From an uncultured Caulobacterales bacterium (lineage in GTDB: Bacteria > Pseudomonadota > Alphaproteobacteria > Caulobacterales > Caulobacteraceae): DNA of 9,643 nucleotides. Shown piece by piece: positions 1 through 5,558 of the stretch. A program made the position numbers and the translations under genes. Positions within the stretch are counted from its first letter, which is position 1; every line of letters starts with the position of its first letter. The notes beneath the pieces are model-generated. The model did not search any database. It was not told where the DNA came from and worked only from the letters and a program-made list of their open reading frames with translations. Location of the stretch: assembly GCA_903889785.1 (NCBI GenBank), contig CAISYT010000154.1, positions 1-9,643 of the forward strand. The letters are read 5' to 3'.

Positions 1-599
1 ATCAGGGAATAGCCGTTCGAATGCGCGCCGGAGGACCCCAGGCCGATCAGAATGTCACCCGCCCGCTGGGCGTCTAGCTTGGGTAGCACACCATCACGCT
101 CGACCGCTCCAACCGAGAAACCGGCCAGATCATAGTCTCCATCACGATACATGCCGGGCATTTCAGCCGTCTCACCGCCGACCAGGGCCGCGCCGGCCTG
201 ACGGCACCCTTCGGCGATTCCGGCCACAATCTGCGTTGCTGCCGCCACATCCAGCTTGCCGGTGGCAAAATAATCCAGGAACAGCAGGGGCTCTGCGCCC
301 TGCGCCAGAAGATCGTTCACGCACATCGCGACTAGGTCGATTCCCACCGTGCCATTCAGGCCGGTCTCAATCGCCACCTTTAGCTTCGTGCCCACGCCGT
401 CCGTGGTCGAGACCAGCAGCGGATCGTGATACCCGGCGGCTTTCAGGTCGAAAAGGGCACCAAAACCGCCCAGCCCACCGTCGGCACCGGGGCGGCGCGT
501 CGCCCTGGCCAGGGGCTTAATTGCCTCGACTAAAGCGGCTCCAGCGTCGATGTCGACACCGGCTTCTGCGTAGGTGAGGCCGTTTGTCGGCTGGTTCAT
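1..599 (-). CDS. purM: Phosphoribosylformylglycinamidine cyclo-ligase (AIR synthase), 5' part
   Basis: PurM closes the imidazole ring of the purine precursor FGAM with ATP, giving AIR, in the cytoplasm. Reading the minus strand from the ATG at 599-597, about 199 residues are present before the window edge, so roughly the last 40% of a usual ~345-residue enzyme is missing. The visible part follows the family closely: GVDIDAG near residue 15, a GGLGGFGALF stretch, the TDGVGTKLK nucleotide/phosphate motif, GIDLVAMCVNDLL, LDYFATGKLDV, GGETAEMPGMY, and SSGAHSNGYSL at the cut. The start gives the family's usual N-terminus (a short tail before TYAEAGVDIDAG), and an AAGG ribosome site lies at 614-611, 11 bases upstream. 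It is transcribed away from rnd. purN often follows purM in this group but would lie outside the window. Identity is very sure. Confidence 0.97.
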   Translation of the reverse strand, partial: MNQPTNGLTYAEAGVDIDAGAALVEAIKPLARATRRPGADGGLGGFGALFDLKAAGYHDPLLVSTTDGVGTKLKVAIETGLNGTVGIDLVAMCVNDLLAQGAEPLLFLDYFATGKLDVAAATQIVAGIAEGCRQAGAALVGGETAEMPGMYRDGDYDLAGFSVGAVERDGVLPKLDAQRAGDILIGLGSSGAHSNGYSL

Positions 600-612
600 C
601 GTCGTTTTCGCC

Positions 613-641
613 TTGCAGAGTCGCCCTAGCGCGGGGCTATA
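613..641 (+). promoter_or_regulatory. Candidate rnd promoter
   Basis: TTGCAG (613-618), a 17-base spacer and GCTATA (636-641) fit the Caulobacter housekeeping consensus well. Transcription should start at about 648-650, at or next to the rnd start codon, so the message would be leaderless. The spacer contains a CcrM-type GANTC site (GAGTC, 618-622). The -10 lies in the palindrome GCTATAGC (636-643), which also serves the opposite promoter. Confidence 0.55.
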
Positions 642-665
642 GCTAGCCGATGATGCCGATTACAA
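638..665 (-). promoter_or_regulatory. Candidate purM promoter, divergent and overlapping the rnd promoter
   Basis: On the minus strand TTGTAA (665-660) is followed by a 16-base spacer and GCTATA (643-638), resembling the Caulobacter housekeeping pattern TTGnnn-N16/17-GCTAnA. Transcription would begin near 631, giving a leader of about 32 bases that includes the AAGG ribosome site of purM. The -35 box lies inside the first codons of rnd. Prediction from sequence only. Confidence 0.5.
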
Positions 666-1816
666 CCACAGCCGACCTGGCGGCTTTCTGTGCACAGATC
701 AAAGGCCAGCCCTTTCTCGCTGTGGACACTGAGTTCATGCGGGAAACTACCTACTGGCCCAAGCTCTGCCTGATCCAGGCGGCGACCCCCACGGCCCACG
801 CGGTTATAGATCCCTTGGCAGCCGGAATCGACCTGACCCCGTTTCTGGAAATCCTGCGCGATCCGGCGACCCTGATCGTGTTCCACGCCGCTCGTCAGGA
901 CGTGGAGATCTTCAATAACCTGGGCGCCATGCCCGCGCGCCTGTTCGACACCCAGGTGGCCGGTATGGCGGCTGGATTTGGTGAGCAGATCGCCTACGAC
1001 GCCCTGGTGCGGCAGATGCTGCGGATCGAGGTCGATAAATCCAGCCGGTTTACCGATTGGTCGCGTCGGCCACTGTCGGAAGCTCAGCTGGTCTATGCCC
1101 TTGGCGATGTGACCCACCTGGCGGCCCTTTTCCCAATGCTGCGCCAGAAGCTGGAGCAGGCTGGGCGATTGCTCTGGGTTGAGGCCGAGATGGCGGCCCT
1201 GATCGAGCCGGCCAATTACGATGTCTCGCCGGAAAACGCCTGGCGGCGGCTCAAGCCCCGTAAACATGCGCCCAAATACATGGCTGTGTTCAAGGGGGTG
1301 GCCGCCTGGCGCGAACGCACGGCCCAGCTGCGCGATCAACCGCGCGGTAGAATCTTGAAAGACGACGCGATCGACGAGATCGCTACCCAGATCCCCACAG
1401 ATTTTGAAGCTCTGGACCGCCTACGCGGCGTGCCTCGCGGGTTTTCCGGCTCCAAATTTGGTCCTGATTTGGTGGCGGCGGTTCGTGAAGCCCTGGCCAG
1501 TCCTGAAGCCAATGCGCCTGCGGCTCCCAAGGCCCCGTCCGTGCCGCCGCAGTCAGCCGGGGCTGTGGTGGAGCTTCTGAAGGTGCTGCTCAAGGCCCGT
1601 TCGGAAGAGGCCGGCGTGGCCTCCAAACTCATCGCCACCATGTCGGACCTAGAAAAAATCGCCATCGACGACCGCGCCGACACGCCCGCTCTGACCGGCT
1701 GGCGTTACGACGCCTTTGGTGCCGACGCCCTGAAGCTCAAGCGCGGCGAACTGGCCCTGGTACTCGATGGCGCGCGGGTGCGTGTGGTCGAAGTCCGGCG
1801 GGCACCGAAGGCCTAG
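650..1816 (+). CDS. rnd: Ribonuclease D
   Basis: A 388-residue 3'-to-5' exoribonuclease of the DEDD family, whose members trim tRNA and other small RNA precursors in the cytoplasm. The length is close to E. coli RNase D (375). The catalytic set is complete: D26 and E28 in VDTEF (Exo I), D83 in FHAARQDVEIF (Exo II), and Y148/D152 in YALGDVTHL (Exo III, the DEDDy form). An HRDC RNA-binding domain follows at about 208-290 (from YMAVFKGVAAWRERTA through VPRGFSGSKFG). An alanine/proline-rich linker near 288-303 leads to a helical tail. The start is a double ATG (650 and 653) with no Shine-Dalgarno site, which fits the leaderless promoter predicted just upstream; either ATG could be used. It is divergent from purM. 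Identification is secure; the exact start is uncertain by one codon. Confidence 0.95.
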   Translation: MMPITTTADLAAFCAQIKGQPFLAVDTEFMRETTYWPKLCLIQAATPTAHAVIDPLAAGIDLTPFLEILRDPATLIVFHAARQDVEIFNNLGAMPARLFDTQVAGMAAGFGEQIAYDALVRQMLRIEVDKSSRFTDWSRRPLSEAQLVYALGDVTHLAALFPMLRQKLEQAGRLLWVEAEMAALIEPANYDVSPENAWRRLKPRKHAPKYMAVFKGVAAWRERTAQLRDQPRGRILKDDAIDEIATQIPTDFEALDRLRGVPRGFSGSKFGPDLVAAVREALASPEANAPAAPKAPSVPPQSAGAVVELLKVLLKARSEEAGVASKLIATMSDLEKIAIDDRADTPALTGWRYDAFGADALKLKRGELALVLDGARVRVVEVRRAPKA

Positions 1817-1968
1817 GCCTGCATTGCAACGGCGCTATCGGTGCCGCGACAGCCACAATCCGCTGCTGGCGCGTCGCCGGCGGCTAACCGCTCAGAATTT
1901 GCCACGTCTGCGCGTTTTATCCGCCATGAGCGATTTCATCTGACATCGAAAACCTCTAGCGAAGGCGC

Positions 1969-2634
1969 ATGGGCCTAAAGTTCTTCAAAAATCAGCGCGT
2001 GGTGGTTGGCCTTGGCACTGTTCTGGCCATAGCATTGGGTGCCGGCCTTGCTGTGATTGTGAAGTCGGGTGTTAAGTCGAAAGCACCGACGCCAGCATTG
2101 CATTCCGGACTTGTGGTCGAGGTCGGCCGCGAAGACGATGGCAAGCTCGATCCCGGCCGCCCGCTGCGCTGCTTTGTTGGCGGTGCCTTCGTGGGCGAGA
2201 TTACGCTGTCTGAATGTGCCCGGAAGAATGGCCTCGACACCGGTGCACTCGATGTCGGCGTCGATGAGACAGGGGCCCTGGCCGCCGCTGACCAAGCCGG
2301 CACAGTGCTGACCCCTCTGCCACCAGTGTCTACACCTGAAGATCCGGTCGCCGCTTCGGCACCCGCCATTACCCCGGCCAGCGGCCCGCTCGCCGCCTGT
2401 TGGCGCTATCAGGGCGTGGAATGGCGACGTCTACCGACTGAGATGGGTCTCAATGCCTGTGTGCAGGCCCTGTTTTCTGGCCATTGCGAACGCCCGGGCG
2501 GTGCAACCTATGGCCGCTGGGGCGATCAAACTCTGCGTCTGTTGCCCGGCCATGTCGAAGCCTCGGCCGACAATCGCACCTTCCACACCCTCGCCGAACA
2601 GCCGGCATCCTGCGCCATCCCGCCGATTGGCTAG
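1969..2634 (+). CDS. Membrane-anchored, cysteine-containing envelope protein of unknown function
   Basis: A 221-residue protein I do not recognise. A basic N-terminus (KFFKNQR) precedes one hydrophobic helix at about 11-31, so it is probably an uncleaved anchor with the rest in the periplasm. Two folded parts seem to be joined by a low-complexity Pro/Ala/Thr linker (about 113-141). The first, about 48-104, has a cysteine pair (C68 and C83 in the stretch RCFVGGAFVGEITLSEC). The second, about 142-221, has a C-W pair (C144-W145), then C164, C173 and C215. Paired cysteines suit disulfides in the periplasm. The C-terminal part may be related to the next gene's product. The start has a purine-rich GAAGG (1961-1965) only 3 bases from the ATG, closer than ideal; no nearby in-frame ATG is better. 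The 152-base gap after rnd shows no convincing promoter or terminator. The reading frame is credible; the function is unknown. Confidence 0.75.
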   Translation: MGLKFFKNQRVVVGLGTVLAIALGAGLAVIVKSGVKSKAPTPALHSGLVVEVGREDDGKLDPGRPLRCFVGGAFVGEITLSECARKNGLDTGALDVGVDETGALAAADQAGTVLTPLPPVSTPEDPVAASAPAITPASGPLAACWRYQGVEWRRLPTEMGLNACVQALFSGHCERPGGATYGRWGDQTLRLLPGHVEASADNRTFHTLAEQPASCAIPPIG

Positions 2635-2654
2635 GCTTAGGGCTGACGCCTGTC

Positions 2655-2683
2655 TTGAAGCGTCCTTGGGTTGGGCCTAGGTT
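2655..2683 (+). promoter_or_regulatory. Weak candidate promoter for the small lipoprotein gene
   Basis: TTGAAG (2655-2660) has a 17-base spacer before TAGGTT (2678-2683). The -35 is good and the -10 poor. If used, transcription would begin at about the ATG at 2690 and the message would be leaderless, in line with the absence of a ribosome site. Read-through from the gene upstream, which ends only 55 bases before, is the alternative. Confidence 0.3.
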
Positions 2684-2689
2684 TATAAA

Positions 2690-3133
2690 ATGAACCGTTC
2701 GATCCTGCCTGCCGCCATCGCCACCGCCGCACTTGCCGCCGCCGGTCTCGCGCTCTCGTCCTGTGGGCCCAAGCCAATCGAACCGCCCTATGATGTGGGC
2801 GTCTGCTGGCATGCCATTCCGCTGACGGACGGCACCATCAAGTTCAACAAACTGGGAGACAATGTGCCGAACATGGAAACCTGCGCCGCCACGCTGGAGG
2901 GCATGCGCATTCGCTTTGCGCGTATAAGTCTGGGCAATCAAAGCCGCGAAATGCTGGGTGCCTATCAAGGCAACTTTCTGTTCTTAGATGCGCGCGGTGT
3001 GTCGGTTGCCGGCAATATGAACAAGGCTCGCTACGTTGCTCTGGTGCGCACCGGCGATGGGCGCTTGGCCATTCCCGGCGCGATCCGCCGCATCCAGGAA
3101 GCGGCTGAGGCCGATCCCGCCACCGCTAAATAG
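2690..3133 (+). CDS. Small lipoprotein of unknown function
   Basis: A 147-residue protein with a clear type II signal peptide: MNR, a hydrophobic Ala/Leu-rich stretch, and the lipobox L22-S23-S24-C25. C25 should be lipidated after cleavage. G26 follows the cysteine, with no aspartate at +2 to suggest inner-membrane retention, though that rule is weaker outside enterics. The mature part is about 123 residues, with a C-W pair (C39-W40), a second cysteine at C65 and a likely beta-rich segment GAYQGNFLFLDARGVSVAGN (90-109). The C-W / C / G-aromatic / L-x-L / V...N order resembles the C-terminal part of the preceding gene's product. No strong ribosome site precedes the ATG. It lies between that gene and the ssb promoter. 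I do not know the family. The lipoprotein call is strong; no function can be given. Confidence 0.8.
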   Translation: MNRSILPAAIATAALAAAGLALSSCGPKPIEPPYDVGVCWHAIPLTDGTIKFNKLGDNVPNMETCAATLEGMRIRFARISLGNQSREMLGAYQGNFLFLDARGVSVAGNMNKARYVALVRTGDGRLAIPGAIRRIQEAAEADPATAK

Positions 3134-3167
3134 GTCTCGTTATTCGTCTTTCGTTTCATCCACAGTC

Positions 3168-3196
3168 TTGAAGTGGAACAAAGATAGAACTTTAAT
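3168..3196 (+). promoter_or_regulatory. ssb promoter
   Basis: TTGAAG (3168-3173), a spacer of exactly 17 bases and TTTAAT (3191-3196, one mismatch to TATAAT) make a good housekeeping promoter. The predicted start is near 3203, giving an ssb leader of about 72 bases. A LexA-type box fills 3176-3190 of the 3174-3190 spacer, so a bound repressor would block RNA polymerase. Confidence 0.7.
3176..3190 (+). promoter_or_regulatory. LexA (SOS) box in the ssb promoter spacer
   Basis: GAAC (3176-3179), seven bases, GAAC (3187-3190). Read on the other strand this is GTTC-N7-GTTC, the direct-repeat LexA operator established for alphaproteobacteria including Caulobacter, with an AT-rich middle. It lies between the -35 and -10 of the only good promoter before ssb. 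The match is exact. That LexA binds here is inferred. Confidence 0.8.
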
Positions 3197-3274
3197 GCGT
3201 CCGGGCTTGGGCTTCTCTAGGCTATCGCTCAGATTCTGGCGCGATGGGTCGCTGGGCGAGCAAGGGAGAACGGC

Positions 3275-3751
3275 ATGGCCGGTAGCGTCAACAAAGTCAT
3301 TCTGGTGGGGAACCTGGGCAAGGACCCGGAAATTCGCACCCTGACTAGCGGAGATCGGGTTTGTAACCTGACCTTGGCCACGTCCGAGAGCTGGCGCGAC
3401 CGCACCTCAGGCGAGAAAAAGGAAAAGACGGAGTGGCACCGGATCGTCATTTTTAACGACAATCTTGTCAAAGTGGCTGAGAGCTACCTGAAAAAAGGCT
3501 CGACCATCTACGTCGAAGGCCAGCTGTCGACGCGCAAATGGACGGACAACGCCGGGGTGGAAAAATACTCGACCGAGATCGTGCTGCAGAAATTCCGCGG
3601 TGAATTGACGATGCTGGGTGGCCGGAATGACGGTGGCGGCGCGTCCGACCGGGACGAGGGTGGCTATGGTTTTGGCGAGGGGGCGCCGGCCAAAAAGAGT
3701 GGTCCAAGCGAAAGCTTCTCAGCCGACCTGGACGACGAAATTCCGTTCTAG
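3275..3751 (+). CDS. ssb: Single-stranded DNA-binding protein
   Basis: A 158-residue SSB, which coats single-stranded DNA in replication, recombination and repair and recruits partner proteins through its C-terminal tip; it usually works as a tetramer. The OB fold occupies about 1-112, starting with the typical SVNKVILVGNLGKDPEIR and including W58-H59 in the KTEWHRIVIF strand and YLKKGSTIYVEGQLSTRKW. A glycine-rich flexible linker (about 115-145) leads to the canonical acidic tip DDEIPF. A strong ribosome site, AAGGGAG (3262-3268), lies 6 bases before the ATG, which fixes the start. The gene has its own promoter with an embedded LexA box, so it is probably induced by DNA damage on top of basal expression, and it ends at a strong hairpin. 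It appears monocistronic. Length and architecture are normal. Confidence 0.98.
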   Translation: MAGSVNKVILVGNLGKDPEIRTLTSGDRVCNLTLATSESWRDRTSGEKKEKTEWHRIVIFNDNLVKVAESYLKKGSTIYVEGQLSTRKWTDNAGVEKYSTEIVLQKFRGELTMLGGRNDGGGASDRDEGGYGFGEGAPAKKSGPSESFSADLDDEIPF

Positions 3752-3765
3752 ATCGTTCAGGCTTT

Positions 3766-3790
3766 ACCCTCGGGCGTGTCCCGAGGGTTC
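3766..3790 (+). terminator. Hairpin terminator after ssb
   Basis: A perfect 9-base-pair stem, ACCCTCGGG (3766-3774) with CCCGAGGGT (3780-3788), closes a 5-base loop 15 bases after the ssb stop. The following T-run is short (TTC), so this is a GC-rich hairpin with a weak U-tract. It lies between convergent ssb and pip and could slow transcription from both sides. Confidence 0.6.
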
Positions 3791-3896
3791 ATCTGCCTCG
3801 TTCAGAGCCCCGAGATCCGATCCATAGGGATCATTCGGCCCTATTTAGCCGCACGGCTGGTGATCTTAGCGCCAAGGCCTAGACGCACAGCCGGTT

Positions 3897-4892
3897 TTAT
3901 CGTGCGAGACCCTGAAGCGCCGCGTCGCCGGCCCGGATCAGGGCGTCGATGATCCCCGGCTCGGTCGAGGCGTGGCCGGCGTCCCAGATCACGTTGAAAT
4001 GCGCGTCGGGCCAGGCCTTGTGCAGAGCCCAAGCGCTACTCATTGGCGTCACCACATCGAACCGCCCCTGAACGATCCAGCCTGGTATGCCCTGAATCTT
4101 ATGGATGTTTTTCAAGATCCAGCCTTCCTCGGGGAAGAAGCCCTTGTTGGCAAAGAAGTGACATTCGATGCGCGCAAACGCGATGGCGAAGTCGATCTCA
4201 TTGAACTTGGTCGGCCGCGCTTCCGGCCCCCGCAGCGAGATCGTGTCACCCTCCCATTGGCTCCAGGCGGCCGCGGCCTCGGCTTGAATCTTACGGTCGG
4301 TGTGGACCAGGCGCCGGTGATAGGCCCCGATCATATCGCCCTGCTCAGCGATCGGAATGGGGGCCAGAAACCGTTCCCAGGCATCGGGGAACATCATGCT
4401 GGCCCCGTCTTGGTAGAACCAGGCCAGCTCCTTCTGGGTCAGTAAAAACACCCCACGCAGGATCAGGGCATCAACCCGCTCCGGGTGGGTGATCGCATAG
4501 GCGAGGGCTAGGGTTGAGCCCCAGGAGCCACCGAAAACCGTCCAGCGTTCGATGCCAAAATGGACGCGTAGCCGCTCGATATCGGCCACCAGCGCCCAAG
4601 TCGTATTGTCGTCCAGCGACGCATTGGGGTGCGAACGACCGCACCCGCGTTGATCGAACAGCGCCATGCGCCATTTGCTGGGATCGAAGAACCTTCGCAT
4701 GGTCGGATTAATGGCACCGCCTGGTCCGCCGTGCAGGATCACCACCGGCCGGCCGCCCGCCGCGCCGCATTCTTCATAGTAGAGTTCGTGACGTCCGCCG
4801 GTGTGCAGCCAGCCGACGGCGGTCGGTTCCAGGCTTGAAAACAGCCCGCGTCTGTTGGGTGCGGGCACTGGCAGTGGCGATGATCGTCCCAT
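3897..4892 (-). CDS. pip: Proline iminopeptidase (prolyl aminopeptidase)
   Basis: A serine peptidase of the alpha/beta-hydrolase fold (family S33) that removes N-terminal proline from peptides, usually in the cytoplasm. With the ATG at 4892 the protein has 331 residues, near the family's usual 310-330. The oxyanion motif HGGPGG is at 54-59, followed by DQRGCGRS. The nucleophile S123 lies in GGSWGS, D279 in GRFDVVTP and H307 in DAGHAS, so the triad is complete. The cap region carries WSQWEGDTISL and the conserved RIECHFF segment. The frame stays open to a GTG at 4982, which would give 361 residues; I prefer 4892 because the extra 30 residues are unlike the family, the GTG lies inside the DUF423 gene, and AGGG sits about 10 bases before the ATG. 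It follows DUF423 on the same strand after 62 bases, so they probably share a transcript. No targeting signal is visible. Confidence 0.93.
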   Translation of the reverse strand: MGRSSPLPVPAPNRRGLFSSLEPTAVGWLHTGGRHELYYEECGAAGGRPVVILHGGPGGAINPTMRRFFDPSKWRMALFDQRGCGRSHPNASLDDNTTWALVADIERLRVHFGIERWTVFGGSWGSTLALAYAITHPERVDALILRGVFLLTQKELAWFYQDGASMMFPDAWERFLAPIPIAEQGDMIGAYHRRLVHTDRKIQAEAAAAWSQWEGDTISLRGPEARPTKFNEIDFAIAFARIECHFFANKGFFPEEGWILKNIHKIQGIPGWIVQGRFDVVTPMSSAWALHKAWPDAHFNVIWDAGHASTEPGIIDALIRAGDAALQGLAR

Positions 4893-4954
4893 CGTCGAAG
4901 ACCCTAGAACGCCGGGCTCACCTCGGCCAGAGACGACAATGCCGTACCTGCGCT

Positions 4955-5311
4955 TTAGTCGGGTTGCCGACGCGCTGTCCACGCGAGAAGAGCCCAGCCG
5001 GCCAGAAACGACAGTCCGCCCAACGGTGTCGCTACACCGATCATCCGTGGTGCGCCCAGCGCCAGGCCGTAGACTGAGCCGCTGAACAGAACCGCCCCGA
5101 TCAGGAAGGCCCCCGCCGCCTTTCGCGTCGGCACCGGCATGAATAATGCCAACAGCGCCGCCAAGGCATGAACCAATTGATAGGATGCACCGGTCTGGAT
5201 CAGGGTCTTTGCAACGGGGTCGGCCATGCCGTGCGCCGCGAAGGCCCCAAAAGCCACGCCGAGGAATCCTAGCAATGCGGCAAGGGTGGCGAGGTTTGCG
5301 CGGGAGGTAAT
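4955..5311 (-). CDS. DUF423 family small integral membrane protein
   Basis: The family is widespread, with E. coli YgdD as a member, and has no settled function. From residue S4 the protein reads like the family over its full length: a first helix ending in GAFAAHG, then IQTGASYQLVHALAAL, LIGAVLFSGSVYGLAL and TPLGGLSFLAGWALL, predicting about four membrane helices and a short basic tail. The start is the odd part. No in-frame ATG, GTG or TTG lies close to the domain. I place it at the ATT at 5311-5309, which gives 118 residues (the usual family length), begins ITSR much like YgdD's MTSR, and has GGAG (5323-5320) eight bases upstream. In-frame alternatives are a TTG at 5410, GTGs further up, or an ATG at 5569 that would overlap tipN and add about 86 residues unlike the family. 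A sequencing frameshift is also possible. It is first in a likely operon with pip. The domain is sure, the start is not. Confidence 0.85.
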   Translation of the reverse strand: MTSRANLATLAALLGFLGVAFGAFAAHGMADPVAKTLIQTGASYQLVHALAALLALFMPVPTRKAAGAFLIGAVLFSGSVYGLALGAPRMIGVATPLGGLSFLAGWALLAWTARRQPD

Positions 5312-5355
5312 TGCGGTGGCTCCAGCGGCGCTGCGCCGCGACGCTGAAGTTTCAT

Positions 5356-5396
5356 CACAAAGCCCTTTTGTGCAATGATCTTTCGTCTCATCATTG
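5356..5396. promoter_or_regulatory. Two adjacent perfect dyads in the DUF423-tipN intergenic region
   Basis: CACAAA (5356-5361), 5 bases, TTTGTG (5367-5372) is followed directly by CAATGAT (5373-5379), 10 bases, ATCATTG (5390-5396). Both are perfect inverted repeats in a relatively AT-rich patch of the 247-base gap between the divergent genes. They could be operators or leader hairpins of the DUF423 transcript. Neither is followed by a T-run on either strand, so terminators are unlikely. The repeats are seen directly; any role is inferred. Confidence 0.4.
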
Positions 5397-5480
5397 TAGG
5401 CCCATGCCAAGTCTGTGGGCGAATATCGCGAATGAGTGCGGCGAGTGCGGGTATCGGCTTCCACTTGCCGCGCTTGCACT

Positions 5481-5492
5481 CTAGATTTGAGG
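5481..5492 (+). promoter_or_regulatory. Repeated 12-mer upstream of tipN (possible -10 region)
   Basis: CTAGATTTGAGG, 67 bases before the tipN ATG, occurs identically upstream of the sugar transferase gene. The first six bases resemble the Caulobacter -10 pattern (GCTAnA), but no good -35 is spaced correctly; TTCCAC at 5459-5464 is the nearest and is poor. The identity of the two copies is certain, the role is a guess. Confidence 0.3.
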
Positions 5493-5558
5493 TCCCGAGC
5501 GAGGGGGCCGCGCGGCGAATTTAGAAGCTCGCCACACGTAGGAAGTTTGAAGTCGGGC

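Noticed and set aside
626..1339. A 237-codon open frame on the minus strand inside rnd
   Set aside because: It is antisense to a fully conserved RNase D with all catalytic residues, and its translation shows no recognisable motif.
1809..1820. Perfect 12-base palindrome AGGCCTAGGCCT over the rnd stop codon
   Set aside because: It has no loop or T-run, so it is not a terminator; a GC-rich palindrome of this size can occur by chance.
3818..3858. Short inverted repeats between ssb and pip as a pip terminator
   Set aside because: Stems are 4-5 bp and lack a T-run on the minus strand.
4893..4982. GTG start giving a 361-residue prolyl aminopeptidase
   Set aside because: The added 30 residues have no family counterpart and overlap the end of DUF423; the ATG at 4892 gives the usual length.
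5436..5558. A 41-residue N-terminal extension of the TipN-like protein
   Set aside because: It is rich in Arg, translates DNA holding the 12-mer and likely promoter, and is unlike the following sequence; the ATG at 5559 gives a more natural start.
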